Source: Lepidurus packardi (lineage: Eukaryota; Arthropoda; Branchiopoda; Notostraca; Triopsidae). From it: DNA of 64,000 nucleotides. How positions within the stretch are numbered: position 1 is the first letter of the stretch; every line of letters begins with the position of its first letter. Positions 62,401-64,000 of the stretch are shown in pieces. The translations under genes were made by a program, and so were the position numbers. The notes beneath the pieces are model-generated. The model saw only the letters and a list, made by a program, of their open reading frames with translations. It had not been told where the DNA came from and ran no database searches. The DNA is taken from positions 434,001 to 498,000 of the forward strand of contig JAKZAN010000007.1 of the NCBI GenBank assembly GCA_023053545.1, read 5' to 3'.

Positions 62401-62956
62401 ACATGCTTAAAATGTCAAGTTGAGCTACACTGAAGCATATTCCGAATTTCTAAAATTAGTCGTACATACCGTATTCTGCGATGCATGTTTTGAAAGTCTT
62501 TCGTTGTTCTCCCGTGAGTTTACCTACAACCTATTCTCCGTTCTCTTTTCGTCTTGCTTTAGTCCCTTTTCTCTCTGTTTGTGTGCACTTCCTCTTGCAC
62601 AGCATCCATTTTGAAATTCTACATAGGATCACATAGGCATCACTTCCCATCCGGTAGAAGTCAGGCAAGTTCCAAATGAGACCCCAGCAGCCATTAATTA
62701 ACGTCTGCACTCCTGACCTGTGCGCACAGAAAGCGTTCCAGGAAGTTTTCAGGGGTTCGCCTTTTGCTTTAGCTCTAATCTCTCGTTCATGTGTTTGACC
62801 TTGTTTTCGATTTTTGGGGACGCACAATTAACGGTACCTTATCTGGCGACTACACATATGTTCCCAAGTCTGACTACCCCTTTTAAAATGTGCCAATGTC
62901 TTGTATCAAGGCCTGTTTCGGGAGAAAAAGGAGGTGACCATATATCAAGCCATATA
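59402..62956. other. Gene-poor interval with a TA microsatellite
   Basis: It starts with the 5' UTR intron and first exon of the QW-peptide gene (to about 59560). Beyond that no conserved gene is visible. A short TA-rich tract (ATATATATGTATATATACAC) lies near 61016-61036. Open frames at 60754-61128 and 61895-62107 have no recognisable domain. Confidence 0.5.
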
Positions 62957-64000
62957 CAGTGGAACTCGCTTAAGTTCATGGGCTCGGGACAGACCAGTAA
63001 GTATGACGTTAAGCGAGATAGGATGTTAGCCGAGGTGGGTGTTTTTCACAACCAGAAATACTGACGAGGAAAAAAAAACAATAATAGATATTCAGACGCG
63101 TGTATTAAGTATACAGTATCATTAATATAAATTTAATAAGTTTTCTTAACGTAGACAGAAGTTACAGTATTTTGCTTTAAAAGTTATTTCTTTAAGAAAA
63201 AGTCTGTTATTGATCTTTGTTTAGCCTTCTTTATGCTGTGAACGTCCAGGTCAGCTCTCAAATCGTATAGTCTCTCATACGGGGTGAAACCGGTAACTTC
63301 AGCGTATCGACGAATAGTATGTATCGCCTCGATTACAGCCATCAACGGTGGAGGTGGCAGAGGTTCATCGTCGTTTACGTCTTCATCGTCGTTCCCTGTG
63401 ACCGACACGGCAATAGGCTCGAATTCTTCGCTCTCTGTTGGGAGCTTTTCGTCAATAGCGACAAAGAGATTGAACTCGGTCATGTCCATGTATTCCAAAG
63501 TGTTGACTTCCGAGGCATTCGGCAAGACGTTGGCGATGCCAGCTTCTTCATTCTGCAAGTCCTTCGTTATTCCAGAATGACGGAAACAGTTAGCAATGGT
63601 TGTCGCACTAGTTTTGCGCCAAGCTTCCCGTACCATGTGAAGAGCTTCTAGAAGCGATATTTTCGAGCCAGCTCCGCAGCTCGTGTGCCAGTTTCATTAT
63701 CCATGATCGAAACCAGCTGTCGCAGAATAAGTGATCTATACTGTCGCTTGAAGCAAGCAATGACGCCTTGGTCCATAGGTTGAATTACGGATGTTGTGTT
63801 AGGTGGCAAGAAAAGAAGCTTCACATTTGTGAGGCGAAGATTGTTCGTGTGTCCCGTACAGTTATCGCACAGCAAAAGTATTTTGCGCTTCTCGAGTCTC
63901 ATTTTGCGGTCAACCTTACCGAGCCATTCTTCCCATAAAACCGAAGTCATCCACGCATTGCTGTTTGCTTCATATAAAACGGGCAGGTGTTTTATACCTT
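62957..64000 (-). mobile_element. Tigger/pogo-type DNA transposon, partial (continues beyond window)
   Basis: The left end is at 62957, immediately after a TA dinucleotide as expected for this superfamily. The terminal sequence begins CAGTGGAACTCGC, and a subterminal inverted pair (CTCGCTTAA and TTAAGCGAG) lies within the first 65 bases. The minus strand encodes a DDE transposase from 63184 to beyond the window edge. The other terminus is not in the window. Confidence 0.85.
63184..64000 (-). pseudogene. Tigger-like transposase (DDE/CENP-B type), frameshifted
   Basis: Read from the window edge on the minus strand, the frame starts mid-protein with LPVLYEANSNAWMTSVLWEE. It continues with the DDE segment LLLCDNCTGHTNN and FLPPNTTSVIQPMDQGVI, hallmark motifs of Tigger/jerky transposases that include the second and third catalytic acidic positions. 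Near 63655 the frame breaks: ARKYRF is followed by a stop, and similarity resumes in another frame at SLLEALHMVREAWRKTS. This implies loss of one base or a sequencing error. The second part is acidic in its middle and ends FFLKK at 63184. This copy is therefore probably inactive. Confidence 0.85.

Noticed and set aside
1-64000. CRISPR arrays, bacterial operons, rRNA genes
   Set aside because: None seen. The window is eukaryotic, with spliced genes throughout; the direct repeats present are few and short.

Overview
This is a window of nuclear DNA from an animal, almost certainly an arthropod. Genes are split by GT-AG introns, most of them 55-90 bases long. The BTB-zinc finger gene is of the arthropod tramtrack/longitudinals-lacking type, and the secreted CAP proteins are of the venom-allergen-5 type. 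Base composition looks moderately AT-rich, around 40% GC by eye. I cannot name the species. A non-insect arthropod seems plausible, but that is only an inference.

Layout from left to right. A FERM gene of the EPB41L4 class (+, 978 to about 8351) enters from outside the window. About 6 kb with little recognisable content follows, then a complete dual oxidase (Duox, +, 14624-22832, 13 exons, 1498 aa). Next is a tandem duplication of about 3.5 kb (23830-27170 and 28870-32575). Each unit holds one intact secreted CAP gene with a MAM-like tail and one intron-containing tRNA-Tyr gene, antisense inside a CAP intron. Two more tRNA-Tyr genes lie in the spacer. A zyxin/LPP LIM protein (-) follows, then a run of compact conserved genes: ceramide-1-phosphate transfer protein (+), NDUFB5 (-), a 3CxxC zinc-finger protein (-), ARL5 (-), PIG-P (+), an intronless SLF2/FAM178-like protein (-), glycyl-tRNA synthetase (-), a lola-like BTB gene with two alternative zinc-finger terminal exons (+), and TMEM165/GDT1 (+). 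On the minus strand at 58937-59401 is a small secreted precursor with eight Gln-Trp peptides, each preceded by a furin-type R-x-[KR]-R site. I recognise no family for it, and it is the best candidate for an undescribed system. The window ends inside a Tigger/pogo-type DNA transposon.

The genes do not form one pathway. Most are housekeeping (GPI anchors, complex I, lipid transfer, Golgi ion homeostasis, translation). Duox, the CAP proteins and the QW-peptide precursor are membrane or secreted products. Exon models were assembled by hand. In every fully contained multi-exon gene the exon lengths sum to a multiple of three and the join reads through without a stop. For the EPB41L4-like gene the first FERM exons are missing and the last splice site is uncertain.
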